Positions 51,050-58,425 of a DNA stretch of 64,000 nucleotides are shown here, one piece after another; within the stretch, counting starts at the first letter, position 1; each line of letters begins with the position of its first letter. A program made the translations under genes and the position numbers. The stretch comes from JAFGCY01 sp964609245. GTDB taxonomy: Bacteria > 4484-113 > JAFGCY01. The notes under the pieces were generated by a model. The model saw only the letters and a program-made list of their open reading frames with translations, was not told the origin of the DNA and made no database searches. The DNA lies in contig CAZSSB010000002.1 of NCBI GenBank assembly GCA_964609245.1, forward strand, positions 1 through 64,000, given 5' to 3'.

Positions 51050-51475
51050 CTAGCTCTCCAGCGCGGCACGCCGCTCGGCCGCCAGCTGTTTGACAAGCTC
51101 CGCGATCTCGCGGGTGTCCGTTCCGGGTCCCATCACCCGTTTCACGCCGGCCTTAAGCAGCGCCGCGGCATCCTGCTCGGGGATGATCCCCCCGGCCAGC
51201 ACCGGCGTGCCATCCAGTCCGGCGTCGCGCATCGCGCTGAGCACGCGCGGGATCAGCGCCAGGTGCGCGCCGGACAGAATCGAGAGCAGCACCACGTCCG
51301 GATCCTCCTGCTGGCAGGCGCGCACGATCATCTCGGGCGTCTGGTGCAGGCCGGTGTAGATCACCTCGATGCCGGCGTCGCGCAGCGCCCGGGCCACCAC
51401 GCGCGCGCCGCGGTCATGGCCGTCCAGCCCAGGCTTGGCCACGATCGCGCGGTAGGTTGCCTGCGCGGTTGTCAT
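51050..51475 (-). CDS. Cobalamin-binding domain protein (methylmalonyl-CoA mutase small-subunit type)
   Basis: The 141-residue protein is a single B12-binding domain. The DxHxxG motif is DGHDRG (D18, H20, G23), where the His is the lower axial cobalt ligand. Also present are SILSGAH and AGGIIPEQDAAALLKAGV, matching methylmalonyl-CoA mutase C-terminal subunits. It needs a separate catalytic subunit, absent from the window. The start is leaderless-type, 7 bases after TACAAT. It heads an operon with a free lipoyl domain and serS. Confidence 0.88.
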   Translation of the reverse strand: MTTAQATYRAIVAKPGLDGHDRGARVVARALRDAGIEVIYTGLHQTPEMIVRACQQEDPDVVLLSILSGAHLALIPRVLSAMRDAGLDGTPVLAGGIIPEQDAAALLKAGVKRVMGPGTDTREIAELVKQLAAERRAALES

Positions 51476-51482
51476 GGCTGAG

Positions 51483-51488
51483 ATTGTA
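51483..51488 (-). promoter_or_regulatory. -10 element TACAAT of the B12-binding gene, predicted leaderless start
   Basis: Minus-strand TGT-TACAAT is followed by 7 bases and the ATG at 51475. Confidence 0.6.
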
Positions 51489-51532
51489 ACATCGCGGCGG
51501 GCCCACGGGTCCCCGGCCGCACCGCCGGCCTG

Positions 51533-52630
51533 CTACCTGGTGCCCGTAACCTTGCGATAGATCCTGGCCCAGGCCTCGACTGTGCCGTCCAGCGAGAACT
51601 CCCGCTCCAGCCGCTCCCGCCCCGCCTCGGCCAGACTGCGGCGCAGCTCCTCGCTGGCCATCAACCGCTCAAGCCCCGCCGCCCAGGCCGCGGGCGTGTT
51701 GTCCACCAGCAGACCGTCCACCCCGTCGCGCACCAGTTCCTGCACGCCGGAGACGCGGCTGGCGATCACCGCGGTGCGCGTGTTCCAGGCCTCCAGAATG
51801 GTGTTGGGCATCCCCTCGTGGTCGGTGGGCAGCGCCAGAATCTCGGCCGCCGCCAGATAGGGACTGACCTCCGGCACCTCACCCAGGCAGGCGACGCCGG
51901 TCAGCCCACGCTGCTCGACCTCGCGGCGAAACTCCGCCGTCCCCGTACCGAAACCGAGGAAGCGCAACTCGAAGTCGCCGCGGTCGCCGAGCAGCACCGC
52001 CGCGTCAAGCAGCAGGTCCGGGCGCTTGCCGTTGCGCGTCCAGGTGAATGCGCCGTGCCGCGTGATCGTCACCAGGCCGGACCGCTCGGGCCACGGCCCG
52101 TCGTAGATCCGCTTGCCGTTGTTGATGTACGGCGCGGCGGCGGGATCCTGCCGGAACCTGCCGGCGAGGTATTGCCGCGAGGCCGCGCTGCAGAACACGA
52201 TCGCCGCCGCCTTGCCGTAGAAGCAGCGGTCGAGCTGCCTCTTCCAGCCCAGGACGCCGTCGCGCAGCTGGGTGAAGTGGATCGAGGCCACCAGCGGCAC
52301 GCATCCGCCCGCCAGCACCGCCGCGTAAGTAGCGTGCCAGATCAGCGCATGCACGCAGTCGTAGTCGGCCAGGATGGGCCGCAGTCTCCGCGCGGCGCTG
52401 AGCAGCCCCAGCGGCGACTTGGGCAGATCCAGCGCGTGGTGCACTACCCCCTCGGGCACCGTCATGGAGAAGCCCGAGCGGGGCTGGTACATGGTGGCCA
52501 GATCGACCTCAATCTGGTGCCAGTCGCGCTCCTGCTGGAAGCGCTCCATGACCTCCAGGCACTGGCGCACGCCGCCGCCCGTGGCCAGGTCGGGCAGGAT
52601 GCGCAGCACCTTGAGCGGCTGGGTCGGCAC
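51533..52630 (-). CDS. Glycosyltransferase family 4
   Basis: The 365-residue GT-B enzyme has N-terminal VLRILPDLATGGGVRQCLE and a C-terminal EX7E motif in PTDHEGMPNTILEAWN. It probably adds a sugar in polysaccharide assembly and starts the surface polysaccharide region. GTG start exactly 6 bases after TAGAAT indicates leaderless expression. It is divergent from the Wzy-like gene. Confidence 0.88.
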   Translation of the reverse strand: MPTQPLKVLRILPDLATGGGVRQCLEVMERFQQERDWHQIEVDLATMYQPRSGFSMTVPEGVVHHALDLPKSPLGLLSAARRLRPILADYDCVHALIWHATYAAVLAGGCVPLVASIHFTQLRDGVLGWKRQLDRCFYGKAAAIVFCSAASRQYLAGRFRQDPAAAPYINNGKRIYDGPWPERSGLVTITRHGAFTWTRNGKRPDLLLDAAVLLGDRGDFELRFLGFGTGTAEFRREVEQRGLTGVACLGEVPEVSPYLAAAEILALPTDHEGMPNTILEAWNTRTAVIASRVSGVQELVRDGVDGLLVDNTPAAWAAGLERLMASEELRRSLAEAGRERLEREFSLDGTVEAWARIYRKVTGTR

Positions 52631-52636
52631 GCGGCA

Positions 52637-52642
52637 ATTCTA
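52637..52642 (-). promoter_or_regulatory. -10 element TAGAAT of a glycosyltransferase gene, predicted leaderless start
   Basis: Minus-strand TGC-TAGAAT is followed by exactly 6 bases and the GTG at 52630. Confidence 0.6.
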
Positions 52643-52700
52643 GCACCGCTGAACCCCGCCCGGCCGCCGGTCAGTAATCCGACGGCGGCCTCAGCCCTGA

Positions 52701-52706
52701 TACAAT
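52701..52706 (+). promoter_or_regulatory. -10 element TACAAT of the Wzy-like gene, predicted leaderless start
   Basis: TGA-TACAAT is followed by exactly 6 bases (ggcgcc) and the GTG at 52713. Confidence 0.6.
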
Positions 52707-52712
52707 GGCGCC

Positions 52713-54146
52713 GTGGAGAAACGGGAGACCTGGGCTGAGCCGGGGCCGGCCTGGTCCGGCGCCGGGCGCTGGCTGCGCCTGCGGGACGCGCTGGTGACGC
52801 TGCTCCTGATTCTGCTGTTTCACGACCTGTTCATCCGCATTCTGGGCACCGAGCTGGCCCCGCTGCTGACCGGCTTCCGCATCCCCCCGCTGCCCTGGCG
52901 CGACGCCGTGCTGCTGGCCCTGCTGCTGATGGGCGTCTGGCGGATGGCGGCCGACCCCACCTGGCGGCGGCGCTTCGCCGTACCCTACGTCTGGTGGCAG
53001 GTGGTCTGCCTGCTGGTCTGCGCGGCGTTTCTCAGCCTGCAGCTGGATTCGATGGCCCAGGCCAATGAGATCAAGGGCCTGCTCTACCCGTTGCTGGCCT
53101 TCGGCACCGGCATCCTGACCGGCTTCGACTGGCGCAAGGTGCGCGCCGCCCTGCTGGTCATCGCCGCCGTCAACATCGCCGCCGCCCTGATCATCAGCCT
53201 GCTGTTCATGGACCAGTACCGGCTGTGGATGGACGCCTACCGCACCGTCTTCGGTGAATCGGCGGCGCTGACCTTCGGCAAGTTCGAGCAGCTGGTCGTC
53301 GTGCCGATGCCGCTGATCCTGGAACGGACGGTGATGACCGCGCTGTTCGTGGTGGCGGGCGCGATCGCGTGGCACCAGACACTGAGCGGCCGGGCCACGC
53401 TCCGGCTCCGGATCGCCTACGCGCTGCTGGCCGCCGGCTCGCTCTACATGGTGCTGGCCAGCTTCAGCCGCGGCGGCATCTTGACGATGTTCGCCATCTA
53501 CATCTGGCTCTACGTGGTCTGGGCGATCAAGTGCTCGCGAAGCGCACCAGTACCCACCGCATGGGCAGCCCGCGCGATTGTGCTGGCGCTGGCAGCAGTC
53601 CTGTCGGTAGGTCTGCTGACGGCTGTTGCTGTCCGCAATGCCTACGGCATCGACCTGCTCGATCCGACCAACCTGATCTCGGCCACCCGTGCCGGCCGGA
53701 TCACGATCTGGTCGCGGGTCGCCGACGATATCACGCGCCAGCACGGCTGGCTGACCGGCATCAAGCCCTCCTATCGCACCGCCCGCGCCTCGATCGTGTT
53801 CGGCGCCCGTGGCGGCCAGGCCTGGAGCGAGTGGGCTTACTACACGGTGGACAACGCCTATCTGTACATCGTGATGCACGGTGGGCTGTTCGCGCTGGCG
53901 GCGCTGCTGGCGTTCGTGACGCTCGCCGCGGTGCAGCTGGCCCGGCGAGGGCTGCAGCCGGAACTGGCAGTCCTGGTCAGCGGCTGCCTGATCTGGTGGA
54001 TGCTGGCCACCAGCCCCCTGATCGTGGCGCTGGCACTGCTGATCGGCGGCGGCCGCCTGGGCAACCTGGAACTGGCTCCGCCGGCGGTCGAGCCTGCTGC
54101 CACGGTGTCGCAGCACAGCGCCCACCCGGCGTTGCAGCGGGGCTAG
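52713..54146 (+). CDS. O-antigen polymerase/ligase-like membrane protein (Wzy/WaaL type)
   Basis: The 477-residue protein has about ten membrane segments spread across its length. A large extracytoplasmic loop after about 330 has Arg/His-rich residues (ISATRAGRITIWSRVADDI), the pattern of Wzy polymerases and WaaL ligases. It probably polymerises or transfers undecaprenyl-linked oligosaccharide at the outer face of the membrane. Polymerase and ligase cannot be told apart by sequence. It ends 2 bases from the convergent PaaK-like gene. Confidence 0.78.
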   Translation: MEKRETWAEPGPAWSGAGRWLRLRDALVTLLLILLFHDLFIRILGTELAPLLTGFRIPPLPWRDAVLLALLLMGVWRMAADPTWRRRFAVPYVWWQVVCLLVCAAFLSLQLDSMAQANEIKGLLYPLLAFGTGILTGFDWRKVRAALLVIAAVNIAAALIISLLFMDQYRLWMDAYRTVFGESAALTFGKFEQLVVVPMPLILERTVMTALFVVAGAIAWHQTLSGRATLRLRIAYALLAAGSLYMVLASFSRGGILTMFAIYIWLYVVWAIKCSRSAPVPTAWAARAIVLALAAVLSVGLLTAVAVRNAYGIDLLDPTNLISATRAGRITIWSRVADDITRQHGWLTGIKPSYRTARASIVFGARGGQAWSEWAYYTVDNAYLYIVMHGGLFALAALLAFVTLAAVQLARRGLQPELAVLVSGCLIWWMLATSPLIVALALLIGGGRLGNLELAPPAVEPAATVSQHSAHPALQRG

Positions 54147-54148
54147 CG

Positions 54149-55522
54149 TTAGGCGGTCAGATCGCGGTACTGGACCAGCTTGCCCGAAGTGCAGCGATCG
54201 AGCTTCTCGAAGCGCGCCACTGTGACCCGGGCGCCCTCCAGCAGCCTCGCGGCCGCCTCGATCAGCCCGGCGCGCGCCTCGTCCGACAGCTCCTCTCCGC
54301 GATAGCGCAGCTCGAAGCTGCTTGCGCCGGTCCTCAGCACCTGAAACTGGTGCACCGCCGGGTAGTCCTTGAGCAGGTGGTTGAAGAACAGGGCGCTGAT
54401 CTTGCTGCCCGACGGCAGCGTGAACAGCGCGGCGACCCTGCCCGCCAGTTCCGTCAGGCACGGTCCGCGACGGCCACAGGCGCAGTCCCGCCATTCGATG
54501 GCGCCGATGTCGCCGATCTCGTAGCGGATCAGCGGCGTGACCTCGTTGAACAGGTCGGTGACCAGCAGGCTGCCGGTCTCACCCGCCGGCAGCGCCTCGT
54601 GCGTCTCGGGATCGACGACCTCGACGACGTAGCGCGGGTTGACGTGGCGGCTGCCCCGTGCGCACTCCGCCGCGATCGAGCTGCACTCGCGGCTGCCGTA
54701 GTGGTCGCGCAGCTGGACGCCGAATGCCTCGCGGAACACCGCGCGCTGGGCGTCCGCCAGTGACTCCGCACCAACCCAGGCCGCCCTGACGTGGCCGGGC
54801 CCCAGCTGCCAGCCGCGCTCCAGCATCACGCGCGCGCACTCGATAAGCAGCGAGGTGAAGCCGTAGACGGCGCAGCCGGGCCGCTCCCAGACGGCTTCCG
54901 CGAAGCTCTCGTACTCGGCCTGGCCCGGCGCGTAGGCCCCGAAGACCGCGGTGTCCTGCAACCACCCACGCAGCCCGCGCGCCTCCTGCTCGGCACGGCC
55001 GATGTCACGCTCGCTGCCCCACAGGCACAGGCGCTCCATCCCCGGCCGCCAGCCCAGGATGTGGTGCATGGCGTAGACGGCTCCGCCCGCCAGGCGGTCC
55101 AGACGCTGGCTTCGCAGGTACTTGACCGGCTCGCCGGTCGAGCCCCCGGTCGCGTAGGAATAGACATCCGGCCGGGCCACCAGCAGCTTGCTGAGTCTGG
55201 GCCACAGCTCGCGCAGATCCCGCCTGGTCAGCACCGGCAGCCACCGCAGAGCGGCAGCGCCGGCCGCGGCGCTGAAGCGCTGAAATGCCGGAGCATCGCA
55301 AAAGCCGTTGCGGCGCAGACCTGCGATCAGCTGCTCCAATCGCGCAAGCTCCCGGGCCTCGCGCGCGTCGCGATCCAGCCGTAGTCCGGTCTCACACCAG
55401 CGCGTCCCCCGCGCATAGTCCGGAGTGGCGTAGCGCCGCCAGGCATAGATCCCGCGCTGCAGCTGTGACCTGATACCCGCCAAACCGACAACCTCTATCG
55501 CCACCGTTTCGGTGGCCAGCAC
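54149..55522 (-). CDS. PaaK/CapK-like adenylate-forming enzyme
   Basis: The 457-residue protein resembles phenylacetate-CoA ligase-like proteins found in polysaccharide clusters. Motifs include the ATP-binding YSYATGGSTGEPVKY near 142-156, DHYGSRECSSIAAEC, and LVTDLFNEVTPLIRYEIGDI. CACGRRGPCL is a small Cys motif typical of the group. It probably activates an acyl group that decorates a glycan. The start is GTG 55522, 7 bases after TAGAAT; the longer open frame upstream is a shadow of the neighbouring glycosyltransferase. Confidence 0.82.
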   Translation of the reverse strand: MLATETVAIEVVGLAGIRSQLQRGIYAWRRYATPDYARGTRWCETGLRLDRDAREARELARLEQLIAGLRRNGFCDAPAFQRFSAAAGAAALRWLPVLTRRDLRELWPRLSKLLVARPDVYSYATGGSTGEPVKYLRSQRLDRLAGGAVYAMHHILGWRPGMERLCLWGSERDIGRAEQEARGLRGWLQDTAVFGAYAPGQAEYESFAEAVWERPGCAVYGFTSLLIECARVMLERGWQLGPGHVRAAWVGAESLADAQRAVFREAFGVQLRDHYGSRECSSIAAECARGSRHVNPRYVVEVVDPETHEALPAGETGSLLVTDLFNEVTPLIRYEIGDIGAIEWRDCACGRRGPCLTELAGRVAALFTLPSGSKISALFFNHLLKDYPAVHQFQVLRTGASSFELRYRGEELSDEARAGLIEAAARLLEGARVTVARFEKLDRCTSGKLVQYRDLTA

Positions 55523-55529
55523 TCGGCCA

Positions 55530-55535
55530 ATTCTA
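55530..55535 (-). promoter_or_regulatory. -10 element TAGAAT of the PaaK-like gene, predicted leaderless start
   Basis: Minus-strand TGC-TAGAAT is followed by 7 bases and the GTG at 55522, 20 bases from the divergent TATAAT. Confidence 0.6.
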
Positions 55536-55554
55536 GCAGCCCCGGCTGCCGGGC

Positions 55555-55560
55555 TATAAT
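55555..55560 (+). promoter_or_regulatory. -10 element TATAAT of a glycosyltransferase gene, predicted leaderless start
   Basis: TATAAT is followed by 7 bases (gcgggcg) and the ATG at 55568. An earlier in-frame ATG at 55559 overlaps the element itself and is unlikely to be used. Confidence 0.6.
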
Positions 55561-55567
55561 GCGGGCG

Positions 55568-56731
55568 ATGCCGCCCGAGCCGCTGAAGACACTGCTGGTG
55601 GTTCCCAGTATCGACCCGCTGGGCAGACTCAGCGCCGGCGGCGCCGAGCGGATGGCGCGCAACCTGTGCCTGGCCTTCGACCGCAGCCGCGTCACCCCGC
55701 TGCTGCTGACCTATGTGCCGCACGAGGGCCTGGACACCGAGCTGGCGGCGGCCGGCGTGCGCAGCTTCGTGCTGCCCAAGCGCGCCAAGCTGGACCTCAG
55801 GCTGCTGTGGGGGCTGAGGCGGTTGATCGTGCAGGAGCGCATCGACGCCGTGCTCAGCATGTACCAGACCGTCAACCTCTACAACCTGCTGGCGACGCCG
55901 ACGGTGCGCGGCGTGGGCTGCCTCATTCGCGTGGCGCGGGTCGGCCTGCCGCGCCGTATCGTGCAGACCGAGGGGCGGCTCAGCCATCGCGCGGATTTTC
56001 TGCTGTTCAACTCAGAAGCCGCGGCGGCGGCGGTCAGAGGCAAGTACACTATCCCGCCCGAACGCTTCCGCATCATCCCCAACGGCTGTGATACGCGGCG
56101 CTTCGCCCATGTGCCCTATGAGCGACGAGCCGCCAGTCGCGAGGCCCTGGGCCTGCCGGTCGACGCCTTCGTGCTCTACACCCCCAACCGTATCCACGCC
56201 AACAAGGGGCAGGACCTGCTGGCGGCGGCATTGGCGGGCAGCCCCGACCTGCTGGAAAAGCACAACGTGGTCTGGGTCAACACCGGAGCGGTTCAGGACC
56301 GCCAGCTGGCGGCCGCGATTCGCTCCACCTGCGCCCCCCTGGGCGAACGCGTCCGGTTGCTGCCGCCGACGGACGAGCCCGAGGCCTGGATCGCCGCCAG
56401 CGACGCCGTGGTGATCCCCAGCCGCACCGAGTCGTTTCCCAACACGCTGCTGGAGACCGCCAGCGTCGGACGGCCGGCGCTGGTTACGGCCTGCGGCGCT
56501 GCGCGCGAGGTGGCTCCCCAGCTGGGCGCCTTGCTGGTGGAGCCGGACTCCGCCGAGGCCCTGAGCGACGGCCTGCGCACGCTGCTCGCCATGCCCGCGT
56601 CCGAGTTGAGCACACGAGGAGCAGCGGCCGCCGAGGTGGTGCGGACACGCTACTCGATCGCCGCCGCCGCGGATCGCTACGCCGACGCGATCGCGGAGGC
56701 CGCGGCCCGCCGCCGAAGGCCACGCCGTTAG
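55568..56731 (+). CDS. Glycosyltransferase family 4
   Basis: The 387-residue GT-B enzyme begins LLVVPSIDPLGRLSAGGAER. The EX7E motif lies in PSRTESFPNTLLETAS near 282-297. It likely builds the repeat unit exported by the downstream Wzx-like flippase, 122 bases further on. The start follows the TATAAT element by 7 bases. Confidence 0.88.
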   Translation: MPPEPLKTLLVVPSIDPLGRLSAGGAERMARNLCLAFDRSRVTPLLLTYVPHEGLDTELAAAGVRSFVLPKRAKLDLRLLWGLRRLIVQERIDAVLSMYQTVNLYNLLATPTVRGVGCLIRVARVGLPRRIVQTEGRLSHRADFLLFNSEAAAAAVRGKYTIPPERFRIIPNGCDTRRFAHVPYERRAASREALGLPVDAFVLYTPNRIHANKGQDLLAAALAGSPDLLEKHNVVWVNTGAVQDRQLAAAIRSTCAPLGERVRLLPPTDEPEAWIAASDAVVIPSRTESFPNTLLETASVGRPALVTACGAAREVAPQLGALLVEPDSAEALSDGLRTLLAMPASELSTRGAAAAEVVRTRYSIAAAADRYADAIAEAAARRRRPRR

Positions 56732-56853
56732 CACCGCCGGGGCGCAACTGCTAGTATGGCTGCCGGAGTAATGCCGATGGCGCTGGGTCCGGTCAAACAC
56801 AGGCTGCTGGGTTCGCACCGCCAGTTCGCCCACGTAGTCAGGGAGTTGAACCC

Positions 56854-58371
56854 ATGAGCGAGGTCCGCGGGGTCGGACGTGAAGCCCTGATCTACGTGCT
56901 GGCGACCAGCGGCCAGGCCCTCGCGGCGCTGGCCGCCTTCTACCTGTTCTCACGCCTGCTGGCACCCGGCGAGTATGGCTACTACTTCGTGGTGCTCGCC
57001 GCCGCGGAGATGACCAACGGCATCGCCGTCGGCTGGATCAACGTCACGCTGGTACGCCAGCACCCGGCGACGACCGCCACCGAGCGCCCGCTGCTGCTGG
57101 GAAACCTGGCAATCACCTTCCTGCTGACCGCCGCTGTGCTGGCACTGCTGGCGCTGCTCGCCTCGCTGGCCCTGGCGGCCTTCGGCGCCGACGCCTCGCT
57201 GCCCTGGCTGGTGCTGACACTGGTGCTGCCGATGGGCGCGCTGAGCATGTCGCAGTGGCTGTTTCGCGCCCAGCGGCGCCCGGTGTTCTTCCTCGGCACG
57301 CTGCTGATCGTGGCCGTCGTCCGGCTGCTGCTCGGCTGGGCGCTGCTGAGCTACGTGGCCAACACCGGGCGCACCCTGGTGCTGGTGCAGACCTGCGCCG
57401 TGCTGCTGACATTCATCTGGGCGGCAACCCAGGTGCGCGAGCCGGTGCGATTCCTGCGCGGCAGCGTCAGCTGGACGGCGATCAAGCCGGTCCTCGGCTA
57501 CGGCCTGCCACTGGCGCTGGTCAATACCGGCACGGCGCTGATGAACACCGCCGGCCGGCTGATCCTGGGTCTGCTGGCCGGCGCCGGGGCGGTGGGCATC
57601 TTCGCGCCGGCCAACCAGCTCAGCCGCCAGCTGATCGAGATGGGGGTCCGCCCGCTGACGATGGCCTTCGTGCCGGTCAGCTACCGGATCTTCGAGCGCG
57701 ACGGCGAGCATGCGGCCAGGCGCGCTCTGCACCACACCGCCGCCCTGCTGGTCACGATCGCCACCGGAATGGGCCTGACGCTGTTCCTGCTGCGCCACGC
57801 GATCGTCGACGCGCTGCTGGACCCCGCCTATGCGTCCGCCGCCGACCTGATCGGCTACCTGGCCCCCGCGCTGGCGCTCTCGATGCTGCATCCGCTGCTG
57901 ATCAAGTCCTTCGAGTTCGCCCGGCAGACCGGGGCGCTGTCCTGGTACACGCTGCTGGCGGGCGTGCTGAACGTAGCGCTCAACTTCGCGCTGATCCCGT
58001 GGCTGGGAGCGGCCGGGGCGGCGCTGGCGGCGCTGCTGGCCTACGGCGCCTACTGCGGCGTCACCTACCTCGGCGCCCAGCGCCACTTCCGCTGGGGCTT
58101 CCCCTGGCTGCAGCCGCTGGCGGTGGCGATCCCGATCGGCGTGCTGCTAACACTCAACCAGGCTGTGCCGTCGCCACGCGGCGTGCTGCCGACGGTCGCC
58201 TACGTGCTGGGCTACATCGCGCTATACGCACTCACCGCCCTGCTCTGCCTGCGTCTCGGACCTCGCCCGTGGCGCGAGCAGCTTGCGTTCCTGCGCACGC
58301 TGTTCCGCGCCCCGCAGGCCGGTTCGGCACCGGCCGGAGCGGGCACAGATCAACCCTCCCAGCAGGTATAA
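56854..58371 (+). CDS. Polysaccharide flippase (Wzx/MVF type)
   Basis: The 505-residue protein has about fourteen membrane segments. It starts GREALIYVLATSGQALAALAAFYLFSRLLAPGEYGYYF, typical of polysaccharide transport proteins that flip undecaprenyl-linked repeat units to the outer face. A cytoplasmic C-terminal tail is short and Ala/Pro-rich. The ATG has AGGGAG about 8 bases upstream. It lies between a glycosyltransferase gene and the chain-length gene. Confidence 0.88.
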   Translation: MSEVRGVGREALIYVLATSGQALAALAAFYLFSRLLAPGEYGYYFVVLAAAEMTNGIAVGWINVTLVRQHPATTATERPLLLGNLAITFLLTAAVLALLALLASLALAAFGADASLPWLVLTLVLPMGALSMSQWLFRAQRRPVFFLGTLLIVAVVRLLLGWALLSYVANTGRTLVLVQTCAVLLTFIWAATQVREPVRFLRGSVSWTAIKPVLGYGLPLALVNTGTALMNTAGRLILGLLAGAGAVGIFAPANQLSRQLIEMGVRPLTMAFVPVSYRIFERDGEHAARRALHHTAALLVTIATGMGLTLFLLRHAIVDALLDPAYASAADLIGYLAPALALSMLHPLLIKSFEFARQTGALSWYTLLAGVLNVALNFALIPWLGAAGAALAALLAYGAYCGVTYLGAQRHFRWGFPWLQPLAVAIPIGVLLTLNQAVPSPRGVLPTVAYVLGYIALYALTALLCLRLGPRPWREQLAFLRTLFRAPQAGSAPAGAGTDQPSQQV

Positions 58372-58372
58372 T
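58367..58372 (+). promoter_or_regulatory. -10 element TATAAT upstream of the Wzz-like gene
   Basis: TATAAT overlaps the stop region of the flippase gene. The predicted leader of about 47 bases contains GGAAGG before the ATG at 58426, so this promoter is leadered. Confidence 0.5.
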
Positions 58373-58425
58373 GCACACTCCCGTGCGCCCGAGCGGCGCC
58401 ACGCGGTGGGAAGCGGAAGGGCCTG

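Noticed and set aside
55523..55987. N-terminal extension of the PaaK-like gene to 55987
   Set aside because: It overlaps the divergent glycosyltransferase gene antisense, has no recognisable domain, and a leaderless-type GTG at 55522 gives a normal-length protein.
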